Origin: an uncultured Alphaproteobacteria bacterium
Lineage (GTDB): Bacteria; Pseudomonadota; Alphaproteobacteria; Rhodobacterales; Rhodobacteraceae
Direction: 5' to 3'
Assembly (NCBI GenBank): GCA_902540655.1
Contig: CACBNQ010000001.1
Coordinates: forward strand, 1 to 64,000
DNA length: 64,000 bases
The position numbers and the translations under genes were made by a program. Positions 1-10,425 of this stretch are shown piece by piece. Positions within the stretch are counted from its first letter, which is position 1. Each line of letters starts with the position of its first letter. A model generated the notes under the pieces. It was given only the letters and a program-made list of their open reading frames with translations. It searched no databases and had not been told where the DNA came from.

Positions 1-188
1 GTTTAAATTTTTTTAAGAGGTCAACCCTAAAATAACGCTGGAGTATAACACAGCGTCAATTAATCATATAACGTAACGTCAACTACATACCACGCATAAA
101 AAAACCCCCATTCTGGCCAAAAAAAAAAAGAGTAAATCGTGATAAATCTCATTAAGATAGAGCCAATTCGATTCGGGGAGATTAAAAG

Positions 189-680
189 ATGACCAAGGTA
201 AACAATGATGGAGCACTTACAAAGCTAAGCTTTGAAGAGGTATCTGACAAAATAGGGCAAGTAGTAGGAAAATCAGAGTGGTATTCTATCGACCAAGACA
301 TGATTAACAGCTTTGCTGACCTAACTAAAGATCATTTCTTTATTCACGTCGATCCTGAAAGAGTAAAGAGAGAAACACCTTTAAATTCGACAATAGCGCA
401 TGGGTTTTTGTCCGTGTCGCTACTTTCAGCAATGTCCTATGATTGTGTCCCGGGGATAGAAGGAGCACACTTTGGTCTCAACTATGGATTTAATAAGCTA
501 CGATTTGTGTCGCCTGTACCAGTAAACTCAAGAGTAAGGGGGCATTTTACGTTAAAGGATATAGAGAAGAAAGATACCGGGGAAATAACAATGATTTACG
601 ATGTTATTGTAGAACTTGAAGATCAAGAAAAACCTGCTCTGGCTGCAGAGTGGGTCACAAAAGCCTTTGTTAAGCCATAA
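189..680 (+). CDS. MaoC-family dehydratase / (R)-enoyl-CoA hydratase-like
   Basis: Hotdog MaoC signature (FADLTKDHFFIHVDPERV...IAHGFLSVSLL); ORF with ATG start. Confidence 0.9.
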   Translation: MTKVNNDGALTKLSFEEVSDKIGQVVGKSEWYSIDQDMINSFADLTKDHFFIHVDPERVKRETPLNSTIAHGFLSVSLLSAMSYDCVPGIEGAHFGLNYGFNKLRFVSPVPVNSRVRGHFTLKDIEKKDTGEITMIYDVIVELEDQEKPALAAEWVTKAFVKP

Positions 681-774
681 AAGTCTTAAGTTTAAAGATT
701 GTACGAAAAAATTTGTGTGATAAGATTAAACACATATAACACAAGAGATTTCATTTAATTATCGGAGAAAAGAA

Positions 775-1977
775 ATGCGAGAAGCCGTAATAGTATCAAC
801 TGCGAGAACACCTATAGGAAAAGCTTACCGGGGAGCTTTTAACGACACATCCGCCCAAGAGTTGGCCGGACATGCAATTGAAAAAGCAGTTGAAAGGGCT
901 GGAATAGAGACTGGTGAGGTAGGTGATGTCATTATGGGAGCTGCCTTACAGCAAGGATCAAGTGGGGGTAATATTGCACGACAAGCGGCCATACGAGCTG
1001 GGTTGCCCGTTACAGTTCCCGGAATGTCTATAGATCGTCAATGTGCAAGCGGAATGATGGCAATTGCGACAGCAGCGAAACAAATTATTAACGACGGCAT
1101 GGATATCACGGTGGGTGGAGGAGTAGAATCCATAAGCCTTGTTCAAAACGATAAAATGAATGGATACAGAGCATATGATCCATGGTTTAAAGATCACCAA
1201 CCAGATATGTATATGACTATGATCGAAACTGCAGAGACTGTTGCCTCTAGATATAATGTTAGTCGAGAGTATCAGGATGAATATTCTCTTCAATCTCAAC
1301 AGAGAACCGCATCTGGGCAACAAAGAGGAGCATTCGATGATGAAATTGTGCCCCTCAAAACGATCATGAAAGTTCAAGATAAAGAAACAGGTGAAATAAG
1401 TGATAAAGAAGTAACCCTCGAGAAAGATGAAGGAAATAGACCAAGCACAAACATCGAAGGGCTGTCTTCGTTGTCACCAGTCTTTAAAAATGGACTGAAT
1501 ATCTCTGAAGGTGGGTACATAACTGCAGGCAATGCAAGTCAGCTGTCGGATGGCGCATCTGCATCTGTACTAATGGAAGCCAAAATTGCAGAAAAGAAAG
1601 GGTTAGAGCCCTTAGGGCGATATGTAGGGATGATGGCAGCTGGTTGCGCTCCTGATGAAATGGGTATTGGGCCTGTTTTTGCTGTTCCAAAACTACTTGA
1701 AAAACATAATTTAAAAATGGATGATATTGATCTTTGGGAGTTGAATGAAGCCTTCGCTGTACAAGTTCTGTATTGTAAAGACAAGCTAGGTATTCCAGAT
1801 GAAAATCTAAACGTAAATGGAGGGGCAATCTCTATCGGCCATCCTTATGGAATGTCTGGAGCTCGTATGGTTGGTCATGCGCTAATTGAAGGAAAGCGAA
1901 GAGGTGCGAAATATGTCGTATGCACCATGTGCATTGGAGGAGGAATGGGAGGCGCGGGCCTTTTTGAGGTTCTATGA
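775..1977 (+). CDS. acetyl-CoA acetyltransferase (thiolase)
   Basis: Thiolase motifs: [50 protein letters not shown]. Confidence 0.95.
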   Translation: MREAVIVSTARTPIGKAYRGAFNDTSAQELAGHAIEKAVERAGIETGEVGDVIMGAALQQGSSGGNIARQAAIRAGLPVTVPGMSIDRQCASGMMAIATAAKQIINDGMDITVGGGVESISLVQNDKMNGYRAYDPWFKDHQPDMYMTMIETAETVASRYNVSREYQDEYSLQSQQRTASGQQRGAFDDEIVPLKTIMKVQDKETGEISDKEVTLEKDEGNRPSTNIEGLSSLSPVFKNGLNISEGGYITAGNASQLSDGASASVLMEAKIAEKKGLEPLGRYVGMMAAGCAPDEMGIGPVFAVPKLLEKHNLKMDDIDLWELNEAFAVQVLYCKDKLGIPDENLNVNGGAISIGHPYGMSGARMVGHALIEGKRRGAKYVVCTMCIGGGMGGAGLFEVL

Positions 1978-2972
1978 TGAATTTACATAGTATCACAAAT
2001 ATTCCGGCAGTATTGAGCGCGGGAAAGCTTCCAGTGGTAGCAGCCCCACTATTTATTATATCAGTACCGGATTTGGTAATTGCACAGTGTAAAGCTGGAG
2101 TTATTGGTAGCTTCCCAGCCTTAAATGCCCGCGAAAAAGAGGGTGAACCCATCGAGCTAGAGAGATGGCTCAAACGTATAACAGAGGAACTTGATCGACA
2201 TAACCAAGGAAATCCAGATAATCCTGCGGCCCCTTTTGCCGTAAATCAAATAGTGCATAGATCAAATCCACGATTGATGCGAGATATTGAGATTTGTGTG
2301 AAATGGAATGTACCTGTTTGGATTACTTCACTTGGAGCTCGACCAGAAGTTAATGAAGCGGCTCATTCATGCGGTGGCATTGTTTTACATGATATTATCA
2401 ATAATACTTTCGCTAGAAAAGCTATCGAAAAGGGAGCCGATGGGCTTATAGCAGTAGCAGCCGGTGCCGGCGGACATGCTGGACCTCAATCACCCTTTGC
2501 TCTTATTCAAGAAATCAGAGAATGGTTCAAAGGGCCATTATTGCTTTCAGGCTCCATTGCAACAGGACGAGCTTTGCTTGCTTCACTAATGATGGGAGCA
2601 GACATGGGATACATCGGTTCACCATTCATTGCAACAAAAGAGGCAAATGCCACTGATGCATATAAAAATATGATTGTCGATTCCTCTGCCGAAGATATAC
2701 TTCTTTCATCACTATTTACTGGAGTTTCTGGAAATTACTTAAAACCATCCGTTATCAATGCTGGCATGGACCCAGACAACCTTCAGGAGGGATCGGTCAA
2801 AGATATGAACTTTGACCCTTCATCTGAAAAGCCAAAGGCGTGGTCACAAATTTTTGGATGTGGGCAAGGCATTGCGTCAATTAAAGCAATTGAAACTGTT
2901 TCGGAGTTTGTTCATAATTTAGATTCGGAATTCAAGGCAGCTGTTTCAGAGTTTAAATTAAAATTTAGTTAG
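1974..2972 (+). CDS. nitronate monooxygenase family protein
   Basis: NMO/2-nitropropane dioxygenase TIM barrel features ([48 protein letters not shown]); overlaps the thiolase stop. Confidence 0.9.
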   Translation: MMNLHSITNIPAVLSAGKLPVVAAPLFIISVPDLVIAQCKAGVIGSFPALNAREKEGEPIELERWLKRITEELDRHNQGNPDNPAAPFAVNQIVHRSNPRLMRDIEICVKWNVPVWITSLGARPEVNEAAHSCGGIVLHDIINNTFARKAIEKGADGLIAVAAGAGGHAGPQSPFALIQEIREWFKGPLLLSGSIATGRALLASLMMGADMGYIGSPFIATKEANATDAYKNMIVDSSAEDILLSSLFTGVSGNYLKPSVINAGMDPDNLQEGSVKDMNFDPSSEKPKAWSQIFGCGQGIASIKAIETVSEFVHNLDSEFKAAVSEFKLKFS

Positions 2973-2985
2973 TTAGGAGAAAGAC

Positions 2986-4212
2986 ATGGATTTAGGCGTT
3001 ACCGACAAAGTAAAACCGTTAATTGATAAAGTAAGGCAGATGGTTTCAGATGACATAGAGCCACTCGACCAAGAGTTTCACGAAGAAGTTGGGAAGCATC
3101 CGTCCGGGAGCAGATGGCAGTTTACCGAACGCCAAATGGAAATATTAACCCATCTGAAGTCTCTTGCTAAAGAAAGAGGCCTCTGGAACTTCTGGCTTAC
3201 AGATTCAGAGAAAGGCTACGGTTTATCAACCGTTGAGTATGCTTATCTCGCGGAAGAGATGGGAAAAGTTGGCATCGCAGCTGAAGTATTTAACTGCAGC
3301 GCACCAGACACAGGAAATATGGAAGTAATTGAGCGCTATGGCAATGAAAACCACAAAAAGAAATGGTTAGCAAAGTTACTAGAAGGAGAGATCCGGTCTG
3401 CTTATTTAATGACGGAGCCTGACGTTGCTTCTTCAGACGCTACAAATATATCGCTTGAAGCAAAAAAAGACGGAGATTATTGGGTATTGAATGGTCAAAA
3501 ATGGTGGTCTTCTGGTGTCGGTGATCCTAGGTGCAAAGTTTTTATTGTTATGGCGCTAACGGACCCAGATGCTGCAAAGCATTCGAGGCATTCAATGTTT
3601 TTTGTAGACGCCGACTCTGAAGGATTCGAAGTTCTCAGATATATGAATGTCTTCGGTGCAGACGACGCTCCACATGGGCACGGCCACTGTAAATTCACAA
3701 ATGTGAAAGTTCCCGCTGAAAATCTTATTCTTGGAGAGGGTCGTGGTTTCGAGGTGTCACAAGGAAGGTTAGGACCTGGAAGAATTCATCACTGTATGAG
3801 AGCTATTGGGCAAGCAGAGAAAGCGCTTGAGTTGATGATAAGGCGCTCTAAAACACGAACAGCCTTCGGAAAGGAATTAACAGAACTCGGAGCAAACTAC
3901 GATATTATTGCTAACTGTCGTATGGAAATAGAGCAGAGCCGGTTACTTTGCTTGAAAGCCGCTTGGATGATGGATACTGCAGGTGTGAAAGCAGCACAAC
4001 CATGGATTAGTCAGATAAAAGTTGTAGCACCTCTTATGGCATTAAAGGTTATCGATGAGGCAATACAAATGCACGGTGGAATGGGGATCAGTCAAGACAC
4101 GCCTCTTGCTCATATGTGGACACACGTGAGGACATTACGACTTGCTGATGGCCCAGATGCCGTTCACAGAAGACAGGTCGCTAGAGCTGAACTAAGACGA
4201 TACTCAAACTAA
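2986..4212 (+). CDS. acyl-CoA dehydrogenase, ACAD10/11-like
   Basis: ACAD motifs (YLMTEPDVASSDATNI, GRLGPGRIHHCMRAIGQAEKAL, MHGGMGISQDTPLA, RLADGPDAVHRR). Confidence 0.93.
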   Translation: MDLGVTDKVKPLIDKVRQMVSDDIEPLDQEFHEEVGKHPSGSRWQFTERQMEILTHLKSLAKERGLWNFWLTDSEKGYGLSTVEYAYLAEEMGKVGIAAEVFNCSAPDTGNMEVIERYGNENHKKKWLAKLLEGEIRSAYLMTEPDVASSDATNISLEAKKDGDYWVLNGQKWWSSGVGDPRCKVFIVMALTDPDAAKHSRHSMFFVDADSEGFEVLRYMNVFGADDAPHGHGHCKFTNVKVPAENLILGEGRGFEVSQGRLGPGRIHHCMRAIGQAEKALELMIRRSKTRTAFGKELTELGANYDIIANCRMEIEQSRLLCLKAAWMMDTAGVKAAQPWISQIKVVAPLMALKVIDEAIQMHGGMGISQDTPLAHMWTHVRTLRLADGPDAVHRRQVARAELRRYSN

Positions 4213-4226
4213 AAGTTTAAATCTTT

Positions 4227-4874
4227 ATGAGTGAGCTAATTCTAATTAGACATGCTCAGGCATCTTTTGGTCATGAAAATTACGATAACTTATCCGATTT
4301 AGGTCATGACCAAGCAGCTCTTTTAGGTTCCTTGTTCGACAAACTAAATATAGCGCCTGACAGAGTTGTTATAGGGACCCAAAAGAGGCATCAGCAAACA
4401 CTGGAAAACTTTAATTTGCAATGCCAAGTTGATAAGCACCCTGGCTGGAACGAATATGACTTTAGAGACTTATTATTAGCAGAGTTTGGCCCTAATATCC
4501 CGGAAGAGATTTTTACTGACAGAAAGACCCACTTTAAAACTCTTCGATCAACTGTAACCAACTGGATGAATGCAAAACTACCAAATGCGACTGAAAGCTG
4601 GGAAGACTTTGTTTCGAGAATTAGTAGTGCGCTCGAGTTTAGTTGTGATCTTGACTGTAAACAAGTTGTTGTTGTCACATCAGGAGGACCAATAAGTAGA
4701 GTGGTAGCAACAACCCTCAATGCTCCTAAAGAAGAAATGATGACATTAAACTTACAAATAAAAAATACATCAATTTCAAAATTCATTTACACTCCCAAAG
4801 CCTTTTACCTACACAGCTTTAACTACGCACCGCAATTCGATGGAGACAACGCTCATTTGCTGACCTATAGTTAG
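4227..4874 (+). CDS. histidine phosphatase family protein
   Basis: RHG-type N-terminus (LILIRHAQASFG), second His region TSGGPISR. Confidence 0.8.
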   Translation: MSELILIRHAQASFGHENYDNLSDLGHDQAALLGSLFDKLNIAPDRVVIGTQKRHQQTLENFNLQCQVDKHPGWNEYDFRDLLLAEFGPNIPEEIFTDRKTHFKTLRSTVTNWMNAKLPNATESWEDFVSRISSALEFSCDLDCKQVVVVTSGGPISRVVATTLNAPKEEMMTLNLQIKNTSISKFIYTPKAFYLHSFNYAPQFDGDNAHLLTYS

Positions 4875-4878
4875 GAAG

Positions 4879-5904
4879 ATGTCTAAAGATCCATTAAACA
4901 AAGAAGAACTTCTCCCCTATTTAGCAAACAACATTGACGGGTTTTCACATTTAAAGAATGTTAAAAAATTCTCTATTGGCCAATCGAACCCAACCTTTTT
5001 ACTGGAGACAGATAAGGCTAGCTATGTTATTAGGCGAAAACCAGATGGGCCCTTATTAAAATCAGCACACGCCATAGACCGAGAATATAGAGTGCAAAAG
5101 GCTTTATATGATACACCCGTACCCGTAGCGAAAATGCTTCATTATTGTGATGATCAATCCATTCTAGGAGTTGATTTTTATATAATGGAATTCGTTGATG
5201 GAGTAGTTTATGAAGACCCTGCTTTACCAAGTCTAGCTAATGACGATAGAGCAAAGGTTTTTAGCGAAATAAATAGAGGATTGTCTTCGTTACACGAAGT
5301 AAATATCGATGCGTTGGGTTTAACAGATTTTGGTGCGGACGGAAACTACTATGAAAGGCAGATAAGCAGGTGGGCAAAACAATATTTGTCATCGGAAACA
5401 GAGAAAATTAGTGAAATGAACGAAATGATGGAAGAGCTTCCAAAAAGGATACCTATGGATAACTCGCCTCGTTCACTAGTTCATGGTGATTTTCGACTTG
5501 ATAATATGATATTTGATAAAAATGAGGCAAAACTACTGGCAATCATAGACTGGGAGATTTGTACAACTGGACATCCCATTGCTGACCTCGCATCTTTAAT
5601 CATGCAGTGGGAACAAACTGCTGGAAAAATTAGTAGGGGACTAAGAGGTGTTGAAAGAGAACCTCTCGGAATACCAAGCGACGAAGATTTTATTAAAGAA
5701 TATTGCGAGTTAAGAAACATCGAATACATAAAAGATTTTAATTTTTATCTCGCGTTCTGTTTTTTTCGAATGGCATGTGTTATACAGGGTGTAAAAAAGA
5801 GGGCTTTGTCTGGAATTGCCGCTAACCCTGAGCGCTCAAATCGTGAAACATTATCTGTTCCAAAGCTAGCTAAGCGTGCGTATGAACTAATGAAGGCACT
5901 ATGA
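4879..5904 (+). CDS. APH-type phosphotransferase (ACAD10/LvaA-like aminoglycoside-phosphotransferase fold)
   Basis: Kinase motifs LVHGDFRLDNMIFD and IDWEICTTGHPIADLA. Confidence 0.9.
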   Translation: MSKDPLNKEELLPYLANNIDGFSHLKNVKKFSIGQSNPTFLLETDKASYVIRRKPDGPLLKSAHAIDREYRVQKALYDTPVPVAKMLHYCDDQSILGVDFYIMEFVDGVVYEDPALPSLANDDRAKVFSEINRGLSSLHEVNIDALGLTDFGADGNYYERQISRWAKQYLSSETEKISEMNEMMEELPKRIPMDNSPRSLVHGDFRLDNMIFDKNEAKLLAIIDWEICTTGHPIADLASLIMQWEQTAGKISRGLRGVEREPLGIPSDEDFIKEYCELRNIEYIKDFNFYLAFCFFRMACVIQGVKKRALSGIAANPERSNRETLSVPKLAKRAYELMKAL

Positions 5905-6770
5905 AGGAAAAAATAGAAAAGCTTCTTGATATTGAGACTTTGGACCGCAATCTTTTTCGAGGAAAAGGTGAAGGTGGCGAGGTCGCATCAAGAGTATTTG
6001 GCGGGCATGTTATTGCACAGGCACTAGCGGCGGCCTACAAAACCCTTGAGGAAAGGCTTTGCCATTCTCTTCATGCTTACTTTATAAGACCTGGAGACCC
6101 ATCAACACCCATTATTTACGAGGTTGACAGAGCACGAGATGGTGGAAGCTTCACAACGAGGAGAGTGGTTGCTATTCAAAATGGCAAACAAATATTCAAT
6201 ATGGCTGCGTCATTTCATATTGAAGAAGAGGGTTGGTCTCATCAACATAAAATGAAAGAAGTAAAAGGGCCTTCGGGAGTTCTTAATAGAAATGAACAGA
6301 GAAAACTAATTGCGGATAAAGTTCCTGAGAAAAGGCGTGCAAATTTTTTAAACCCCAAACCGATTGAAATAAGAGATGTTGATCCACCCGATTTATTTAA
6401 CCCTGAACCAGCTTCAGACAAAAACTTTTTGTGGTTTAAAGTGGATGGGACCCTAGATACAAAAGACCAGTGGGTACATCATTGCTTTCTTGCATACGCC
6501 TCTGACGTATCACTGTTGGGCTCCGGTAATCGTCCTCACGGTGTTTCAGCTTATTCGGGAGACGTTATGCTAGCGAGTTTGGATCATGCAATGTGGTTTC
6601 ATGAAAAAATAGATTTTAATAATTGGTACTTATATGAAATGGATAGTCCATTCTCTGGAGCTGCAAGAAGCCTAAATAGAGGAAAAGTTTTTTCACAGGA
6701 TGGAACTCTCGTTGCCAGTGTAGCTCAAGAAGGACTTATGCGACCTTTAAAACGAAAGCCTAATACCTAA
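5901..6770 (+). CDS. tesB: acyl-CoA thioesterase II
   Basis: TesB double-hotdog sequence (RVFGGHVIAQALAAAYKT; DHAMWFHEKIDFNNWYLYEMDSPFSGAARSLNRG). Confidence 0.92.
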   Translation: MKEKIEKLLDIETLDRNLFRGKGEGGEVASRVFGGHVIAQALAAAYKTLEERLCHSLHAYFIRPGDPSTPIIYEVDRARDGGSFTTRRVVAIQNGKQIFNMAASFHIEEEGWSHQHKMKEVKGPSGVLNRNEQRKLIADKVPEKRRANFLNPKPIEIRDVDPPDLFNPEPASDKNFLWFKVDGTLDTKDQWVHHCFLAYASDVSLLGSGNRPHGVSAYSGDVMLASLDHAMWFHEKIDFNNWYLYEMDSPFSGAARSLNRGKVFSQDGTLVASVAQEGLMRPLKRKPNT

Positions 6771-7530
6771 ATCTATCATTTAATTTCGCCATGCCAGCAA
6801 GCCATCCGTCATAATCGGACGTCTTATATTGAATATATTTTTCAACTACAGGGTGTGGCAGTACTAAGAAACGCTCTTCATTAATAGTTTTAACACACTC
6901 CTCGGCGACATCATCGGGTTCAAGCATTCCATCTTTCATAGCGACAGCAAGCTCTGGATCTAATCCATCAGTCATTGCAGTTCGTACCCCCTGGGGACAC
7001 AACATAGAAATCTTTATCCCCTTTTTCGCGTATGAAAAAGCAAGCCACTCTCCTAAACCAATTGCAGCATGTTTGGTAGTTGAATAGGAGGCATCACCAA
7101 CTTGTGACAAAAGACCAGCAGCGGATGCCGTATTTAGCAAGTATCCCTCTCCTCGTTTCTCCATTAAAGGGACCAAGTGCCTGGCTGCCCATACATGTGA
7201 CATTAGATTAATTTCCCAAATTTTTTGCCAATCATCATTCGGAACCTCGATCCCGCCTAGATGACCAATGCCTGCATTTGAACAAAAAATTGATATTGGA
7301 CCAATTTCTCTTTCTGTTGTTCTTATAACTTTTGCAATATCCCCTTCTCGACTAACATCACATTTCATCGCAGTGCCACCATATTCCTTTGCTACCTTGC
7401 TTATTCCGTCCATATTTACATCTGCACTCACAACATGCTTTGCGCCATGTTTATAAAAGATTTTGACAAGAGATCTACCTATTCCACTGGCTGCTCCAGT
7501 TACCACGATTACTCTATCTTTAATATCCAT
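6760..7530 (-). CDS. SDR family oxidoreductase
   Basis: TGAASGIG and YSTTKHA motifs; start taken at MDIKDR inside the longer ORF (6760..7572). Confidence 0.9.
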   Translation of the reverse strand: MDIKDRVIVVTGAASGIGRSLVKIFYKHGAKHVVSADVNMDGISKVAKEYGGTAMKCDVSREGDIAKVIRTTEREIGPISIFCSNAGIGHLGGIEVPNDDWQKIWEINLMSHVWAARHLVPLMEKRGEGYLLNTASAAGLLSQVGDASYSTTKHAAIGLGEWLAFSYAKKGIKISMLCPQGVRTAMTDGLDPELAVAMKDGMLEPDDVAEECVKTINEERFLVLPHPVVEKYIQYKTSDYDGWLAGMAKLNDRFRY

Positions 7531-7546
7531 ATCTTTCTCCCTTTTA

Positions 7547-8320
7547 TTAACGCCACATATAGCCACCGCCACATACAGTCATCGCCTGACCTGTGATATA
7601 ACTACTCGCATTAGATGCCAGAAATACCGCAAGCCCTTGTAGATCCTCCGGTTCTCCTAAACGACCGAGCGGTATTTTAGAAATGGCTTCCTTAGCCTTA
7701 GTATCATCGTCCCATAATGCCTTGGCAAAATCCGTTTTAATTATTGCAGGACATATTGCATTGACTCTAATATTATTAGGCCCATATTCTGCAGCTAAAT
7801 TTCTAACTAGCCCTATAACAGCTAACTTTGAAATTGCATAGGTGCCAAGATGTAAAGAAGGCTCAAACGCCCCAACGCTTGAGGTAATCATAATTGAACC
7901 CCCTCCCCTTGAAATCATATCTGTTGCAACCATTTGGCACAGCCAATGATTTGATTTTACGTTCGTTGCCATTGTTTTGTCATATGCTTCATCGGATATA
8001 TCTGACATAGGTCCGTAGTGTGGATTAACTCCAGCGTTTCCTATTAAGACATCTATCTTACCAATGACCTTATTGGTCTCTTGAACGAGCTGGTTCAGAT
8101 CTTCTTTACGCCCAGCATTAGCAGCTATAGGCACAATATTTTGACCTCCAACTTTCTTATTTATTTCATTAGCTGTTTCCTCCAACTGATCTTGCTTCCG
8201 GCTTGATATCACAACATTTGCTCCATGTTCAGCTAAGGCTAAGGCCATAGCTTTACCCATACCCTTTGAAGCTCCTGTAACTAAGCAGTTTTTTCCTTCA
8301 AGACTAAACAGTGTAGACAT
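7547..8320 (-). CDS. SDR family oxidoreductase
   Basis: TGASKGMG, NAGVN, YAISKLA motifs. Confidence 0.92.
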   Translation of the reverse strand: MSTLFSLEGKNCLVTGASKGMGKAMALALAEHGANVVISSRKQDQLEETANEINKKVGGQNIVPIAANAGRKEDLNQLVQETNKVIGKIDVLIGNAGVNPHYGPMSDISDEAYDKTMATNVKSNHWLCQMVATDMISRGGGSIMITSSVGAFEPSLHLGTYAISKLAVIGLVRNLAAEYGPNNIRVNAICPAIIKTDFAKALWDDDTKAKEAISKIPLGRLGEPEDLQGLAVFLASNASSYITGQAMTVCGGGYMWR

Positions 8321-8344
8321 AAAAATTCCTTTCTTTAAACACGA

Positions 8345-9127
8345 TTACTTATTCTTCCATTGGGGAGCGCGCTTTTCAACAAATGCAGACACTCCCTCTT
8401 TGTGATCCTCTGTTTGCCTCAATAAGTCTATTAGCTCATAACTTTTTTCAAGCGCAGATGACATTTCTTCTAACTGATCCATGTGGTTTAAAGCTTCCAG
8501 AGAATACTTTATAGACGATGGACAATTGCCAGCTATTACATTAGCCTTTTCAATTGCTTTATCTAATAATTCTGACTGAGAAAAAACCTCGTTTACGATA
8601 CCGAGCTTCAGTGCTTCTTTAGCATCCACACTGCGCCCTGTTAGTATCATTTCGAGTGCCGCCTTTTTGCCTATTTGTCTACTAAGTCGTTGAACCCCAC
8701 CAGCCGCTGCGAAAAAACCTACTTTTACTTCAGGAAGGGCAAATTTAGCGTTCTCTGACGCCAATATAATATCACACGAGAGAGCTGTTTCCATTCCACC
8801 ACCCATAGCAAACCCATTTACAGCTGCAATGATAGGTTTGGTACGATCAAATCTATTTGTCAGCCCCGCAAACCCACTTTTCGGTTGCTGAACTTTATAT
8901 TTTCCTGGTTGCGCTGAGTATTTCAGATCATTTCCAGCAGAAAAAGCTTTGTCCCCAGCTCCAGTCAAAACAGCAACCCATTGCTCACTGTCTTCAAGAA
9001 ACTCATTCCAGACTTGATTCAGTTCTAAGCTTAGTGGAGGATGGACGGCATTATACACCTCTGGTCTATTTATTGTTACTATTGAGATGTGGTCTTTTTT
9101 CTCAACTTTTACAAATTCATACTCCAT
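8345..9127 (-). CDS. enoyl-CoA hydratase/isomerase (crotonase)
   Basis: Crotonase motifs AFSAGNDLKY, AAVNGFAMGGGMETALSCDII. Confidence 0.92.
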   Translation of the reverse strand: MEYEFVKVEKKDHISIVTINRPEVYNAVHPPLSLELNQVWNEFLEDSEQWVAVLTGAGDKAFSAGNDLKYSAQPGKYKVQQPKSGFAGLTNRFDRTKPIIAAVNGFAMGGGMETALSCDIILASENAKFALPEVKVGFFAAAGGVQRLSRQIGKKAALEMILTGRSVDAKEALKLGIVNEVFSQSELLDKAIEKANVIAGNCPSSIKYSLEALNHMDQLEEMSSALEKSYELIDLLRQTEDHKEGVSAFVEKRAPQWKNK

Positions 9128-9138
9128 TTAAGCACCTC

Positions 9139-10425
9139 CTATACTCTGATTTTTTGATCTTGTTTATCAAAAATGTTTTCATTCTTTTTGACCATGCCTT
9201 TTAGCATTTCAGATATGTTAATCTCCAAGCCACTATCTTCCATTTTCTTAAGGCCTTCCAAAATTTGAGCACTACCAATTTTGTTTGCCCAAAACAATAG
9301 ACCTCCTTTATCTCTTGGAAATCCATAGCCATTCAGCCATACCACATCAACATCAGAGGGTCTTTGTGCCATTCCTTCTTCTAAAATTAATAGTGCTTCA
9401 TTTACCATTGGGAAAATACACAGCTCAATTATCTCAGCACTTTCCATATTTTGTGCTCTTTCTTTTCCGGTAATATCTTTTATCAACTCTTCGGTAATTT
9501 TGGATATTCTGGGAACTCTGTTCTCATCATAATCATAATACCCAGCACTGGTTTTCTGACCTCTTCTGTCCAATTCACATAGCGCATCTCTGATAGGATT
9601 TGTTGTCTTTTCTCCTTTTTTCCAACCTATGTCTAACCCTGCCAAGTCAGACATTTGGAAAGGTCCCATTTTAAAACCAAATTCGTTTAACGCCTTATCA
9701 ATATCCCAGGGCATTAAGCCATTATAAACCATATTTAAAGCTTGTTTTTGACGAGCAAATAAAATTCTATTACCAACAAATCCGGGGCAAACGCCTACAA
9801 TTGTTGGTATTTTATTAATTTTCTTTACCAATGATAGACAAGTTGCTACAACGACATCACTGGTAAACTTAGCGCGTACAATTTCCACAAGTTTCATTAC
9901 ATTTGCTGGTGAAAAAAAATGAAGTCCAATTACGTCATCCGGTCTAAGTGTAGCCAAAGCAATTTTATTTATATCTAACGCTGATGTGTTTGTTGCCAAG
10001 ATTGAGAAGGGCTTGCCAATTTTATCCAGCTCTTTAAATATGTTTTTTTTTAAATCTAAATCCTCATAAACAGCCTCAATAATCAAATCACAGTGCCCTA
10101 AATCAGTTAATTGTGTTGATGAGGAAATCAGTTTTAAGCGATCAGTTACCTGTTCGTTTGAAATTTTACCTCTGTTAACTGATCTTTCATAATTATTGCT
10201 TATGTTACGTATCCCGTTGTCAAGTTTATCTTGGCTTGTTTCAACAATATGAGCTGGAATTCCCACATTTGCGAAATTCATGGCTATACCACCACCCATC
10301 GTACCAGCTCCTATTATTCCGACACTATTAATTTCCCTTTTAGGCAAACTTTCCGGCAACCCTTTAATATCCAGAACTTTTTTCTCTGCTTCCAAAATAT
10401 AGTTCTGTTCATCCATCTTCATCAC
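9139..10425 (-). CDS. 3-hydroxyacyl-CoA dehydrogenase
   Basis: GIIGAGTMGGGIAMNFANVG Rossmann motif; HFFSPANVMKLVEIVR; GFVGNRI. Confidence 0.93.
   Translation of the reverse strand: MMKMDEQNYILEAEKKVLDIKGLPESLPKREINSVGIIGAGTMGGGIAMNFANVGIPAHIVETSQDKLDNGIRNISNNYERSVNRGKISNEQVTDRLKLISSSTQLTDLGHCDLIIEAVYEDLDLKKNIFKELDKIGKPFSILATNTSALDINKIALATLRPDDVIGLHFFSPANVMKLVEIVRAKFTSDVVVATCLSLVKKINKIPTIVGVCPGFVGNRILFARQKQALNMVYNGLMPWDIDKALNEFGFKMGPFQMSDLAGLDIGWKKGEKTTNPIRDALCELDRRGQKTSAGYYDYDENRVPRISKITEELIKDITGKERAQNMESAEIIELCIFPMVNEALLILEEGMAQRPSDVDVVWLNGYGFPRDKGGLLFWANKIGSAQILEGLKKMEDSGLEINISEMLKGMVKKNENIFDKQDQKIRV

Noticed and set aside
958-1828. Antisense ORFs (958-1377, 1484-1828, 1539-1784) inside the thiolase
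   Set aside because: Opposite a strongly conserved coding gene; no motif or RBS support. Similar shadow ORFs throughout the window were also left out.
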